A stretch of 64,000 nt of DNA, taken from assembly GCF_020283565.1 (NCBI RefSeq), contig NC_060062.1, forward strand, positions 26,348,251 to 26,412,250, given 5' to 3'. The notes under the pieces were generated by a model, which searched no databases, was not told the origin of the DNA, and saw only the letters and a program-made list of their open reading frames with translations. Source of the DNA: Trifolium pratense (lineage: Eukaryota > Streptophyta > Magnoliopsida > Fabales > Fabaceae). A program made the translations under genes and the position numbers. Shown piece by piece: positions 11,292 to 22,185 of this stretch; positions within the stretch are counted from its first letter, which is position 1; the number at the start of each line of letters is the position of its first letter.

Positions 11292-11866
11292 AGGGACGGA
11301 TCCAGGAATCTATAAAACGGGGGCCGGAATAACTAAATAATAAATATTAAATAAATAATAATTATAATAGTATTTAAATATACTCAATAAAAAATAAAAA
11401 AATACATCATATTGTTTATCTAAATTGTACACGACATTGCTCTATATCATAAAATTCATCAACAACTAAATTTGTATTAAAATTTTTAGCAATTCTTCTC
11501 TCGGTGTAAGTAATCACATAACTAGTTTGAAATTCATTTTCTATCTTGTTTCTCAACCTATTTTTCACAATCTTCATAGCATAAAATAATATCTCACTTG
11601 TAGCAAACAATCAGAACTAACTTAATTGAATTTAGACTTTAGTAGTGTATAATATATTATCAAAATATTTTAAAGTAAATTATTACAATTACTATGTTGT
11701 GGGTACATGTTTTGCACCAAACGGTAGTTACTAATTATCTTTAAACACATCTCTCAAATATCAATTTATGTGTACATATGTATCAAGAACAAGTATATGA
11801 AAAAAAAAAATACGACAAGAGGGGGGGGCCTCAGCCCCTACTTGCCCCCCCTTATGTTCGTCCCTG
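11292..11866 (-). mobile_element. hAT element nested in the Mutator-like element
   Basis: Begins CAGGGACGGATCCAGG and ends TTCGTCCCTG, with a perfect 8-bp target duplication CTTCCAAC (11284-11291 and 11867-11874). About 575 bp. The interior keeps a short transposase remnant on the minus strand (11416-11610). G-rich and C-rich runs lie just inside the ends. Confidence 0.88.
11416..11610 (-). pseudogene. hAT transposase C-terminal remnant
   Basis: A 64-residue open stretch with the order NRLRNKIENEF ... VITYTERRIAKNF ... DEFYDI. This resembles the C-terminal end of TTF-type zinc-finger / hAT transposases, where a conserved segment ends in an IERxI...F..D.F..MK-like pattern. It lies inside a hAT element with clean ends, which supports the reading. 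Only the last part of the protein is left; no dimerisation core or catalytic residues remain. Family call is from memory of the motif. Confidence 0.55.
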
Positions 11867-12616
11867 CTTCCAACATTGATTCTTCAATCTATCTCCAGAG
11901 AACCCAACAAAACCGAGACATTCATCTTCAACCACAAACCCAATTTCTAGTGAATTAGAAAATTCCCAGAAATCCCAAAAATGGTGATTTTTTGAATTTA
12001 ACAGAGAAAAAATATAGGGTTTTCAAATAGAAATCGGAGACTAAAAAATAAGAGAAACAAGAAGGATTATGGGAAGTGTGAGAGAAGGACGAATGAATTT
12101 TGTTTTGTTTTCCTTAATTTATGGGAGATGTCAATGTCTTCGAGAGAGAAAACAATGAGGAAATTTTTAAAAAAGTGATTTGCTTAAACAATCAAAATTT
12201 CAGAATGTTTTGTTGAGATGATTTATTAGAAAAGAAATTTCTGGGTTTGTGGAATTGTTGTTGAAGATGAGTTTGTGGTTGTTAGTTTTAAGATTAAATA
12301 AAATAATGAGTTTAATTGTATGTGAATAATTATACATGTTCTTTGTTTAATATTAATAAATTTAAGTCATTGATTACAACTAATGGTATAACTTTACTGT
12401 CCACCTGTGAGGGACTTAATAGCTCCCTTATCTTAGACGTCACCCATATTTATATACCACACACGAAACATTGCGAGAAGAAAATGCTAAACGAACCATC
12501 ACGAGAGCCAATGTAAAAGCAATGTAGAACCATCACGAGAATATAATGATTATAATAATATTATTTTATTAAAATTTGGTAAAAAAAAAACAAAAATGAC
12601 CCCAATTTAAATAGTA

Positions 12617-12916
12617 CTCCCTCCGTCCCGAATTATAAGAGAAAATAAAAAAATCACACTTATTAAGAAAAAGTAAAACATGAGAATTTGAAATATGTTT
12701 TTGTGGGTTTTCCTTGGAATAAGTTGCATAGGAAGATGTAAAAATAATTTTTATTGGTTGTTGTTTATTGAGAAAAGGGTAGAGAGAGAAAATTAAATGC
12801 AATTTGCATTTAATTTTATGAGAATAAGGGAAAAACATTTTTGAAAATGATTTTCTCCCTTATAATTTGGGACAAAAAAAATGGGCTTTTTTCCTTATAA
12901 TTTGGGACGGAGGGAG
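12617..12916. mobile_element. Stowaway MITE, 300 bp
   Basis: Perfect ends CTCCCTCCGTCCC and GGGACGGAGGGAG, each next to a TA (12615-12616, 12917-12918). The arms extend into AATTATAAG/CTTATAATT. Short reading frames within it are spurious. Confidence 0.92.
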
Positions 12917-12977
12917 TATGTGTCAAAAAACAGGATAGAAAGGGAATTTTACATTATCTATCTTTATTAGATTTATT

Positions 12978-13497
12978 ATGGGTATGTTTGTTACAGATTA
13001 AAAAAATTGTGATTTTTTTATGTAAAATAATTTAGAAAATAATTTTTAGAAATTTTATAAAAAAGTGATTTTATTTTGTGTTTGTTTTTTATAGTAAGAA
13101 TGACTAAATTAATCTTTAGTTTGTTTGGATATAATGTAAAAGAGATTTTTTTATTATAAAATATGTTTCACCCTTTATTTTATTTTTTTTGGTTTACGAT
13201 GTTGACAATGAGGATCGAACCTAGGACTTCATGCATACAACTCAAACCCTTCACCACTATACCAAACTTAGTGACTTTAAGTTTCACCCTTTAACATTTA
13301 TTTTTTCTCATCTAAAAAAAATCTATTATTTGAAAAGCTACTCTTAACAGCTTATTATTTTTAATCTGTTTTTTGATTATTTTTAAAATTCTAATTTTTT
13401 AAAAAAAATTTTAAAAAAATCTATAACAAACAGATGCAAAATATTCAAAAGTGATTATTTTTATTAAATTTTTTTTTCTAAAATAAGCTATAACAAA
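12978..13497. repeat. AT-rich fold-back element, copy 1
   Basis: Starts GGGTATGTTTGTTACAGATT and ends in AAAATAAGCTATAACAAA. Internal motifs TCTTTAGTTTGTTTGGAT and AAAATCTATAACAAACAG recur in the same order in the element at 55074-55666. It looks like a non-autonomous DNA element of the GTTTGTTATAGC end type. A tRNA-like SINE lies inside it. Confidence 0.5.
13186..13275 (-). repeat. tRNA-related SINE fragment
   Basis: On the minus strand it reads GTTTGGTATAGTGGTGAAGG (A-box-like) followed about 35 bp later by the B box GGTTCGATCC. Both Pol III boxes are at tRNA-like distance. Its ends and target duplication are not clear. Confidence 0.5.
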
Positions 13498-14162
13498 ATA
13501 CGATTTTTTTTTTAAGATTTTATTTAATCTATAACAATATATAAAAAGGATAGGTGAGTTTGGGATGAACTTTTCAATATACCTATTTTACCCTTGACTT
13601 AGTTTCACAACTTCCATTAACTAATCAATTTAAAAAATAAATTCAAATCATAAAAATGTGAATAAGTGGCAAATGGATTGCCTATATATGAATGATTATC
13701 AACTTAATACTACATCTATACTATATAAAAAATAATACAAATATTTTTGGTGTCGATTTTTCATAATACCAACAATATCCTTATTTTTTTAGCAATAAAA
13801 ATCTTTTAGTAACAAATTCATCATATCGTAAAACATTTTTTTTGGATATAATATAAGTTACGCGTCTGCCTGGCCCACTAGTAAATTTAATAAATCCAAT
13901 TATATTCTGACACATAACTCATCCAATCACATAAATGTATTTATAAAGCCGAAAAATAATAAAATGTGATTGGACCAAAACCTTAAAATGACGTGCATAA
14001 TTTTTTTCTGATGTAATAATAAAAAAAAAGTTTGCAAGAGAAAGAAGTGTACGCAATACACACATAATAATAACAAAGGTTTATTATTCACTGAACTGAA
14101 AAAACCCAATTCTCATTTCTTTCAATTGGGTCAAGTGAAGTCTTAGCGAACAATTCCAAAAA
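13498..14162. promoter_or_regulatory. Intergenic DNA upstream of the SPC25 gene
   Basis: AT-rich, with no gene or clear repeat structure. The last 100 bp probably include the promoter and 5' UTR of the gene starting at 14163. A TATA box could not be assigned. Confidence 0.3.
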
Positions 14163-17067
14163 ATGGCATCCAAAGGACAGAAAAAAGCCAATCTTTTAGA
14201 TCACCATTCTATCAAGCACATTCTTGATGAATCTGTTTCTGAGGTTTGTTAAACCCTAACCATTTCGATCTTGTTGATTTTTGATGATTTTTTTTATTGT
14301 TTTGTGTTTGATTGAGTTTTATGATTACTAATTGGGATTGAATTGGTTTGAATTTTGGATTTCAGGTTGTAACTGGTCGTGGGTATGTTGAAGATGTGAG
14401 ATTGAGCAATGTGAGGTTGTTGATTGGGTCTGTTATCATTGTTATTGCTCTCTTCGCTCAGTTTTATAAGAAGAAGTTTCCTGAGAATAGGGATTTTCTT
14501 CTTGCTTGCATCGCCTTATATCCTTTTTATTGTGTTTTTATTTATTTATTGTGCTTTTTTAATTTTTAAAAAAAGTTTGCTTGATGTTATTGTATTATTG
14601 TTTATTTTAGAGAGGGGAAAATTGGGTTGTTTTTGTTATGATTTTTTTTGGATTGGGATATTTGGATGAATAAACATCTAAAGTTAAGGTTATTTCAAAA
14701 TTGGAACTTTTTTGTTTTGTGCGTAGCTATGAAGCGCAAACACTATTCGGATTAGACGTGTCTTAGTGTCGGGCACGCGTTGACGACAGACATGACACAT
14801 GATTATACTGTATTATGTCATTTTTTCTAATTATTATCGGTGTCGACATGTCAGTGTCGTGGCCATGCTTCATAGGTTTGTAGAGGTGTGTGTGTGTGTG
14901 TGTGTCTGCGTGTTTAAAAGTAGCGTGAAGGGTTTTAAATAAAGGTTTGTGATCACGAATTGGCCTCCGGCTTAATAATTTTTTATGTTGCCGAAACCGT
15001 AACTGTAATGGGACTGTGGTTGAGGACTGTCGGCCACATTTCACCGCAAGGATTGTGATCCGACTGCAACTGTTACCCACGTGACCGTTATTTAGAACCC
15101 TGGTAGTAGTGTGTGTGTGTGTGTGCGCGCGCGCGTGCGAATTCGAAATGAGCAAACCGCAGTTAACTCTTTAAAATAGGGTGGGATTTGGGAATTGTTT
15201 TAGTTGAAAGTTGTTGAGGTTCTTGGCTAAATGAATTTGATGCTTAATGTGAAGACGGAAATGGGATTGCCTATGTTTATAAGTTTTACTCATTGTTGTT
15301 TGGTCGATCCTTGACTCTCTCGTACATATGTAATCTTCAATGGATTGTTGCAGCTGATCATATACACTAAGGAGAAGAACGCCATTCTGTTTACTTATCC
15401 TCCAGCTGTAAGTTTCTGTTTACTTGGCTAAGGCACCTCCCTTTAATTATAAATTTTATTTAAATATGGAGAGTAAATGCTTTGTTTGACTTGCATTGCT
15501 TTGGTGACCTGTCTTTCTAAGTCTCTTAAATTTGAGGCTCCGTGTACCTCCCTCAAGGGGTGGGTAACTATTCCATTCTGCTGATGTTGGATGCGAAAAT
15601 CGTAGAGTACCTTTGAAACACATAATCTATACCACTCCGCATAATGTTTAATGTGTGGTGTTTTATGAGCCATTGACTTCAATTAGTTAAAGGTTATAGA
15701 GTATATATATTTTAGATGTATGTTCAAATTTGATAATAAAACAATGTCTAGATGTTTTCTAGCCCCTGTTTTGTGCACTGATTATATTATTGTTTCACCT
15801 GGCAATTTTAATCCACTTTCAGTGTATAGAAATGACATTTATGACTTGAGTGATATATCTATAATCTATTTTGTGTCTGTTAAAGAGAGGGTATACATTT
15901 GTCTTATTGTTTCTTTTGGTCTTTTGTGCCATAGTAAGGCGCCTAAAGATAGTAAGATACATACAAATACAATAATTTGAACATATCTGTTTCAGCTCAA
16001 TAGCCATGATAGCTGAAACTATTCTTTGTTTGATAAGCGAGTATTCAAGTAATGTGTATTTGCTATTTAGTGTTATGAAATAGTTGTGTTTAACATTTTA
16101 TGATGTATGGGTAAAATGTAATTTGGTATCAGTGTATCATTTCTCTCTATCCTTTTGTTGAATTTCAATTTATGCTGATAAAAGTTGCAACAGGATTATT
16201 CTTTACATCCTTGGGTTAAACAGGGCAAACAAACTAATTATGCAAACCATGACATGTCTTTAGGTTGGAAATTTGACCATGATAGATGCTTTATCTTTGT
16301 TATTCTGACTTTCATTAATTTTCTTATGGAATTTGAGTTAACCCAAATTGCTAAACTTCTTTATGGTTTTAGTTGCTTTGAATCTTAATTTGGATGTTGC
16401 TTCCTTTTCCAATAGTGAATTAAAGAGGGTAATTCATGACATCTGTTCGATTAGTTTCACATGTAATGATGCAAACTGTTTACTTTAGACTGTAGATATT
16501 TCATGTTTGTATCTTTGTAGTGGCTTCCTGTGACAGAATATGCTATTTTCATTTATCTAAATATATTTAGGTTTGTCGTTGAACTGCGTCTTCATCAAGT
16601 AATGTTTTGATGCTATTCTCTCAGCAGAAGTTTAAGACATACATAAATTATGAGTATCATGTACTCCAACTTAGTTTTTATTTCTTTATTTCAGGGTTCC
16701 TTTACCAGTACCGGTTTGGTAGTTTCCTCCAAATTACCCAGATTTTCTGACTTGTACACGCTTACCGTAGAAAGCGCAGATCCAAAATCAATTTCTGCAA
16801 ATGAACCAGTACATCTTACCAAAAGCGTTACCGAGTGGTATTTCTCTCTTTCCTTGCATCCCTTAAATGAATGTTCATACATTGACACGGGACATATATG
16901 AATCAGTATTCATGTGTGCACTGTTTTATGGTAATCAAAATTCATCAACCTGTTTTTGTTTGGATTGCAGGTTCACTAAGGATGGAGTCTTAGTTGAGGG
17001 CCTCTTCTGGAAGGATGTTGAAGCTCTGATTGCTCAATACACGAAAGAACCAAAGAAGAGCAAGTGA
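14163..17067 (+). CDS. SPCS2: Signal peptidase complex subunit 2 (SPC25)
   Basis: Five exons: 14163-14243, 14366-14517, 15326-15407, 16695-16837, 16971-17067, encoding 184 residues (Arabidopsis homologue about 192). The protein is a non-catalytic subunit of the ER signal peptidase, anchored by two membrane spans and interacting with the translocon. Visible here: a short cytosolic N-terminus, spans at about 44-61 and 71-91, the conserved KFPENRDF between them, YTKEKNAILFTYPP just after span 2, and the conserved C-terminal domain ending in WFTKDGVLVEGLFWKDVEALI and a basic tail. Intron 2 does not fit GT-AG. The reading frame closes only if exon 2 ends before ATATCCTTTTT and exon 3 starts after CTCTCTCGTAC, which is a U12-type AT-AC intron. 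The other introns are GT-AG. The gene appears intact. PXN lies upstream on the same strand. Confidence 0.92.
14724..14885. repeat. Fold-back MITE in SPCS2 intron 2
   Basis: Left arm AGCTATGAAGCGCAAACAC and right arm GTGGCCATGCTTCATAGG are inverse copies, with GTGTCGGG and TCGGTGTCGACATG inside. It is the same family as the element at 8650-8790. Confidence 0.55.
14886..14905. repeat. (GT)n microsatellite
   Basis: A run of about nine GT units in intron 2 of the SPCS2 gene. Confidence 0.85.
15108..15140. repeat. (GT)n(GC)n microsatellite
   Basis: About nine GT units pass into about five GC units, then GTGCG. It lies in intron 2 of SPCS2. Such alternating purine-pyrimidine runs can adopt Z-DNA, but nothing here shows a function. 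Confidence 0.85.
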
Positions 17068-18114
17068 TATGGAGACATGAACTTGGTTCTGCAAAGAGCT
17101 TTTTTGAGGACAAACATGTATTTGGATGTGGTTGACATTTTTCTATACATTTTCAACATTTAGAACGAAAGTGAGTAAATCAAGCTTTCAGTAACTTTAG
17201 AACACAGTTAATTCCTATTTTTCATCCGTTTACATTACAGAAAAAGGTTCCTAAAACCATTTGATGGTTATCTTTATCTATATTATATTAGTTCTAGACT
17301 TTGCTTGGTAGAAAAAGAAATTTAATTAGAGAAAGGAATGTTTGGTCTCTCCCTTCCTCGGACGATATCTTAGGGGGAACAAACCCTAATCCTGAAGGTT
17401 TTGATGGGTGTTCAGTTTAACACCTCTCATGTTGGGTAATATAGGATCTCCACTTGAGGTGTCTAATCTTGTGCTGGGAATCCACTTTCAATATAAGGTT
17501 TCATTAGAGTACGTCACTTTTGCATTGGAGGGATATCCATCCGTGGATTTTACCCTGGCTAGTTCTTGCCATGGTTTTGAACATCACCCTCTAGATTACA
17601 TCTCCAATCTCTCTCACCTTCCTCTTCCTCCCACAGCATTCTCAAACAAACTTGAATCCCAAATGTGGTATTGGGTGGCTAGGTTAATGATGCTCTCATA
17701 TTGGGTAATAAAGGTTCTCCTTTTGAGATGCTCAACCATGCATTACCACCTCTCTCCGTTTCGAGGTTTTAATCTTAGCGTCTCACTTTGCAATAGAGGT
17801 GTGTGTTCATAGAATTCAGTCTCTGGTAATTAGGGCCTTCCGAACCAGCAAATTTTCAGATTGGTTCAACACGATTTGAATTGTAGTCCAATCTAAATAG
17901 ATTGAATTGAAGTAGGTTAAATTATTAACCATCTGATTCAAGTGATTGAATCAATTAAAGTATGATCTAAAATGTCATGTTGATTCGATTTTTAGTTTGA
18001 ATTTTAAAAGAAACAATATTGAGAAATCCTCCTATTGTATGACTCGTTGAAAAATTGATGCCTAAATTAGAAGTAAAACAACCCATAAATGCACTATGAT
18101 CTAAATTGATGTCT
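17068..18114. other. SPCS2 3' UTR and intergenic DNA
   Basis: The first 150-250 bp are presumably the 3' UTR. A 134-codon open stretch at 17408-17812 shows no recognisable domain, has no good start context and is judged spurious. Nothing else is seen. Confidence 0.35.
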
Positions 18115-18623
18115 TTAATTTGGGGGTTCCAACCTCAGATACAAAATTTTGAAAATATTGCCTCCAACAAATAGAATCACCTTGAGGCATATTAGGAAGA
18201 TGAGTGCTAGGAACTTGCAATAGGAAAGTTGTTGGCAATAATAGTAGGAACTTGCAATTGACCGACCATTGGAGAGAAAATCAGCAATAGCAGACAAGTA
18301 AATTAGTAGCACTCGCAACAAGTTCATTATGCCATCTGTTTGTTCAAAAGTTTGATCTCCTTGCCATTACCAATCTGCCAAATAAACGTCATCTTTAATA
18401 ATCCCAAAGAAATTTTTAATGTTAGGCCATATCTAGTATCTACTACTAGCAAGAAAGACACTAAACTACTCATGCTATCATTGTGACAATAGAAAAACAC
18501 AAGACAATTGCAACACACCATCAAGCATATGAATAAAACGCAAATCAGCCAACTAGCACCAGTACTTCCTCCCAAAGCCATCACACCAGTTCCAAAGCTA
18601 AACATGCAAATTTCAACCACCAA
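18115..18623 (-). pseudogene. Possible LINE-type retroelement remnant
   Basis: Two adjacent minus-strand reading frames run 18327-18623 and 18115-18327. The first ends with FIWQIGNGKEIKLLN, which resembles the W+IGNG..I motif found just after the reverse transcriptase in plant LINE-like proteins. The rest shows no recognised similarity and the frames are broken, so any element is heavily decayed. The call rests on one short motif. Confidence 0.28.
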
Positions 18624-18837
18624 GATTTAAACTAAAACCATAACTTTCTCCATGTTTTCATAGATTAAGGGCTCCCACTTTGACAACACTGCGATAAAAC
18701 ACTCCAACACCAACATGTCCACCACTTGAGAACTTAGCACTACTGTCAAAACTAAAGAATAATCCAACAATGAGAGATAACATGACTTTTACGTAGTTAC
18801 TATTCAAGACTTATTTGAAAATCTTAAAAGTACTAAG

Positions 18838-19205
18838 AGCATTTCCAATAAAGGTATCTAAGAGAGTTTCATAGACTAATGATACGATACCTTAATTTTT
18901 TTATCATTGGAGTTCCATGACATGGCACATAGGGTATCAAAATTGATGATACTGATACCTTAAATAAGGTACTGTATCATCAATTTAATGTTATTATTAT
19001 TTTTATTTTTGGTATATAAATCCAATTTAATAGCTTCCATATATGTCAAAACATTACAGTTTGTCATTAATGTATGATACTCAAAAAGTGGTATCACCGT
19101 TGAAGTAAAATATGTATGAGTTGCATAAATATTACATGACATTGTAGGGACCACTTGTTATTAATGTATGATACACAAAGTGATATCACCATTGGAGATG
19201 CTTTG
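18838..19205. repeat. MITE with GAGCATTTCCAAT ends
   Basis: Left end GAGCATTTCCAATAAAGG and right end CACCATTGGAGATGCTT are inverse matches. Internal GATAC/GTATC motifs are repeated on both arms. No clear target duplication. Such ends are common in short plant DNA elements. Confidence 0.55.
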
Positions 19206-19328
19206 ATGATTATATAGTACAGTTGTAAATTTTGCATAAAAGTTGAATATGTCAAGTATTTTGGGCCAAAATTTTATGTTATTTAGGTCATCTATTTTGA
19301 GATGGAGAAAGTATTTAAAAAGAATTTT

Positions 19329-19833
19329 GCATTAAATATGTTTTTAGTCCTTATAGTTTTTCAGAATTTTCATTTTAGTCTCTGAAGATTTTTTTCACAC
19401 TTTTTAGTCCCTGAAGTTCTTTCCGTCATTGTTTTTAGTCTCTACTTTTCATTCAACTCGTGTATACTTTCACATTTTTGAATGATTTTTTGTATTCATG
19501 TTTACAATATTACAAGAACATCTCCGATAAAAATTTAGAATTTTTTAACAAAAAAATCATATTTATGAATTTTTATGTGCAAAAAACTAAAAAAAAAATC
19601 ATATTTAATTAAACTTTTGTTAAAAAAATTTAAAATTTTGTAACAGAGATTCATATAATGTACTAAACATGGCCGTAGAAAAAAAATGAAATTTTAAAAT
19701 GGTATGAACGAGTTGAATGAAAAGTAATTGACGGAAAAAACCTCAGGGACTACAAAGTGTGGAAAAAAAAAATCCATGGACTAAAATGAAAATTCTGGGA
19801 AATTATAGGAACCAAAAATATATTTACCCCAAA
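19329..19833. mobile_element. Fold-back MITE with TTTTTAGTCC arms
   Basis: Left arm (AAATATGTTTTTAGTCC, TTTTCATTTTAGTC, CACTTTTTAGTCCCTGAAG) is mirrored on the right by CAGGGACTACAAAGTG, GACTAAAATGAAAA and GGAACCAAAAATATATTT. The arms are about 130 bp each around a variable AT-rich centre. The layout resembles the smaller Mutator-like element at 6471-6813, but a clean 9-bp duplication was not found. Confidence 0.65.
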
Positions 19834-20670
19834 TTTTTTTATATCACCAGCCTAAGAGTGTGTGAATCTTCTCTTGGCAAAATGTTGCTAATATTTTCTT
19901 TTATCTTCGTAGTCAAGTTCGTTTATAATCTGGCGTAACGGCCTCCCCCCTTTAGCAAAAAAATGTTCTTTTCTAAAATGAATAGTTAACTCATTATTAT
20001 TTATACAAATTACATGCGTTATACCATTTTAACTTCGTAAAAAGTTTAAAAGTAAATTTAAAAATGTTTATATATTATTTCCAATTAAAAGATCAATTGC
20101 ATAAAAATTAACTTATATTCATAACGTCAAATTAAATTATATTCATAATGGTGACTTTATTAGTTAGTTGACCCCAAATATTATTCGTAATTGTTGAGTT
20201 CAATTGATATATTTGTTCAATGTACCAAAAAAAAAATGTACCAAAAAAAAGATATATTTGTTCATTATTTAATTGGTTTTTTTTTTTTAAGAAATTATTT
20301 AATTGGTTTTATTAAATTCATTGTTTGTTAATTGTTATAAAACCTTTCACCGTTTGTTATATTTTCTTATTTAATTTAATTATTGTTCGGTTATTATTGA
20401 TATTTATGTTCTCTTAATTAAAAGAATATAAGAAAAATATCATAAGTTTTGTAACTAAATTAAGTCTATTATTATATATATATTTGAAGTGTTCGAACCG
20501 GTCCTTGCATATTTCATGTAATGTCTCTGTCAACTGAAATAAATTAACCAGATCATATATTTAAATTTATTTACATAGAATAAGAGACTATATCATGTTT
20601 GTTACAATGGGAAAAATCAACTCCAGGCTGAGTACATACCAATACCAATGTAGATGCTACTTTCATTATT
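19834..20670. other. AT-rich intergenic DNA
   Basis: Nothing recognisable is present besides AT-rich low-complexity tracts. Confidence 0.35.
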
Positions 20671-21083
20671 GGTTCAGGACGACCTCGGTGGACGGTGGGC
20701 ATGTGTTTTCGTGATAGTAGTCGTCAATTCATGTCTGGTATAAAACAATGGCAACAATATGTGATTTCAACTTTAAAGAGAGAGATTAGCATGAAAAAAA
20801 CTATATATAAAAGATTGGATCGAGTTCATTTTGAAAGTGATTCGAAGTTGTCGGTTGATGCTATTCACATAAAGTGTAGAGCTGATTTGGGGTTTATTTC
20901 AATATTCATTATATTGTTATTTTAATGTCATCTTTTCTAAACTTGAATGTTAAGTTTGTTAGGAGACAAGTGAATTCAGTTGCTCTAACTTTTACTAAGG
21001 CGAACAATTCTTATGCTAATTTTCATATATTTGATATTATTAATTTATGTATTGAACATTTAATAGTTAATGAGATGTGTTAA
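20671..21083 (+). pseudogene. RNase H-like (RVT_3) retroelement remnant
   Basis: The first frame (20695-20925) begins MGMCFRDSSRQFMSG and contains RVHFESDSKLSVDAIH, where the SD of FESDS fits the catalytic aspartate region of plant RNase H-like domains. A frame change near 20920 is followed by VKFVRRQVNSVALTFTKANNS and IEHLIVNEMC, the usual end of the same domain. This domain normally closes LINE-type retrotransposons or their exapted relatives. It is broken and isolated, with no reverse transcriptase nearby. Confidence 0.72.
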
Positions 21084-22185
21084 ATTTGTTCGATTAAAAA
21101 AAAGAAAGTAAGTGAAGTATTTTTAGAGATGTCACATCGACACAATTATCGTTTACGAAAAATTAAAATTTGAAATAGATGCATAAACAAGTTGATCTGA
21201 AATGAAGTATATTTAATTGAGTTTTAAAATGAATTTACTGAGTTGTTTAATAAGTTTAATGGGTGTACAGTGTCATCCTGATCAATTAATAATTACTCTC
21301 TTCTCGTCATTTTTAAAATTTATTGAATAATTAATATATTTGATCTATAATATTTATCACCTAACTCATTTGTCACATCGTTAAAAATATGTCAAATTAT
21401 AGTTTTGAATACAAAAATCGGATGATGAAAAAGATAAAATTGAATTATTTTAAAATGAAAATTAAATTTTTAGTTAAAAGAAAAAATAAAAACTAATTTC
21501 ATGAATAATTTTGACGTACTAAATTCATGAATAATTGAAAACAGAAAAATCAAAACAATAATTAATTAATCGGAGAACCTAGTTCACCTAATTCTCATTT
21601 TCCTTCTTTTCTAATATCAACCAAAAAAATGCAGCCTGAAAATTTTCTCAGGGTGGGTCCCATTAATCAGTACCACTGTCGTTAGTCGTTACACAACGCT
21701 GTCGTTTTCAATTCTACTCAACTAGACAAAGGTCGGCCATAGCATTGCTTCCGATGTGGCACATCCTAATCTTCACATCAAGGACCCACTTAAATCTGAC
21801 GTGGCATAAAGACCCCACCAACCACTGCCTCTGGAACTCAAATTACCCCAAAACTTATCCTATAATTTTTTCACATCCGCCACGTCACCCTGATTCTCCT
21901 ACTATTTATAGAACAACTCCATCATTTTATCTGTGTTGTTTCTGGCATTTCTTACTACCACACCTGTTTCAGATATTTTTTCTCTCTCTAAAACCGTTTT
22001 CTCTCTCTAAAACCCTTCACAACGCAATCTTCATCTCGTTTCAATTCTCGTTTCAATTTGTGATTTCTCGATAACGATTCAACGCATTTGATTCCGATTT
22101 TGAAACCAAAGCTAAGGTTACGGATTTGACTGATTATCTTCCGATTAGATTTTTGGATAATTGTTTTGATTTGATTTGATTTGAC
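21084..22185 (+). promoter_or_regulatory. Intergenic DNA, promoter and 5' UTR of the 22-27 kb gene
   Basis: The distal part is AT-rich with no gene. A TATTTATAG motif at about 21904-21912 could be the TATA box. The following CT-rich stretch with repeated CTCTCTCTAAAACC at about 21980-22015 looks like a plant 5' UTR. The start codon is at 22186. Confidence 0.4.

Larger units (their letters stand above)
11127..12444. mobile_element. Mutator-like element with ~95-bp terminal inverted repeats
   Basis: Left end GGTGCCGTCTAAGGCGAGGG continues with AGCTGTTAAGTCCCTCACC and is mirrored at 12345-12444, whose inverse starts GGTGACGTCTAAGATAAGGG. The flanks TGTTTTTAT and CATATTTAT match at six of nine positions, a possible decayed 9-bp duplication. 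The interior is non-coding apart from a nested hAT element at 11292-11866. The class is inferred from the length of the inverted repeats. Confidence 0.65.
14518..15325 (+). other. U12-type AT-AC intron of SPCS2
   Basis: The donor is ATATCCTTTTT, an exact match to the U12 AT-AC consensus. The acceptor is CTCGTAC. A branch-site match CCTTGAC (consensus TTCCTTAAC) at about 15309-15315 places the branch adenosine 11 nt before the acceptor, within the usual U12 range. With these sites the phase-2 exon 2 joins exon 3 to give an unbroken second membrane span. No GT-AG alternative keeps that span. Confidence 0.88.

Noticed and set aside
17408..17812. 134-codon plus-strand open frame after the SPC25 gene
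   Set aside because: No domain, no signal peptide, no splice partner and no conservation visible; judged chance.
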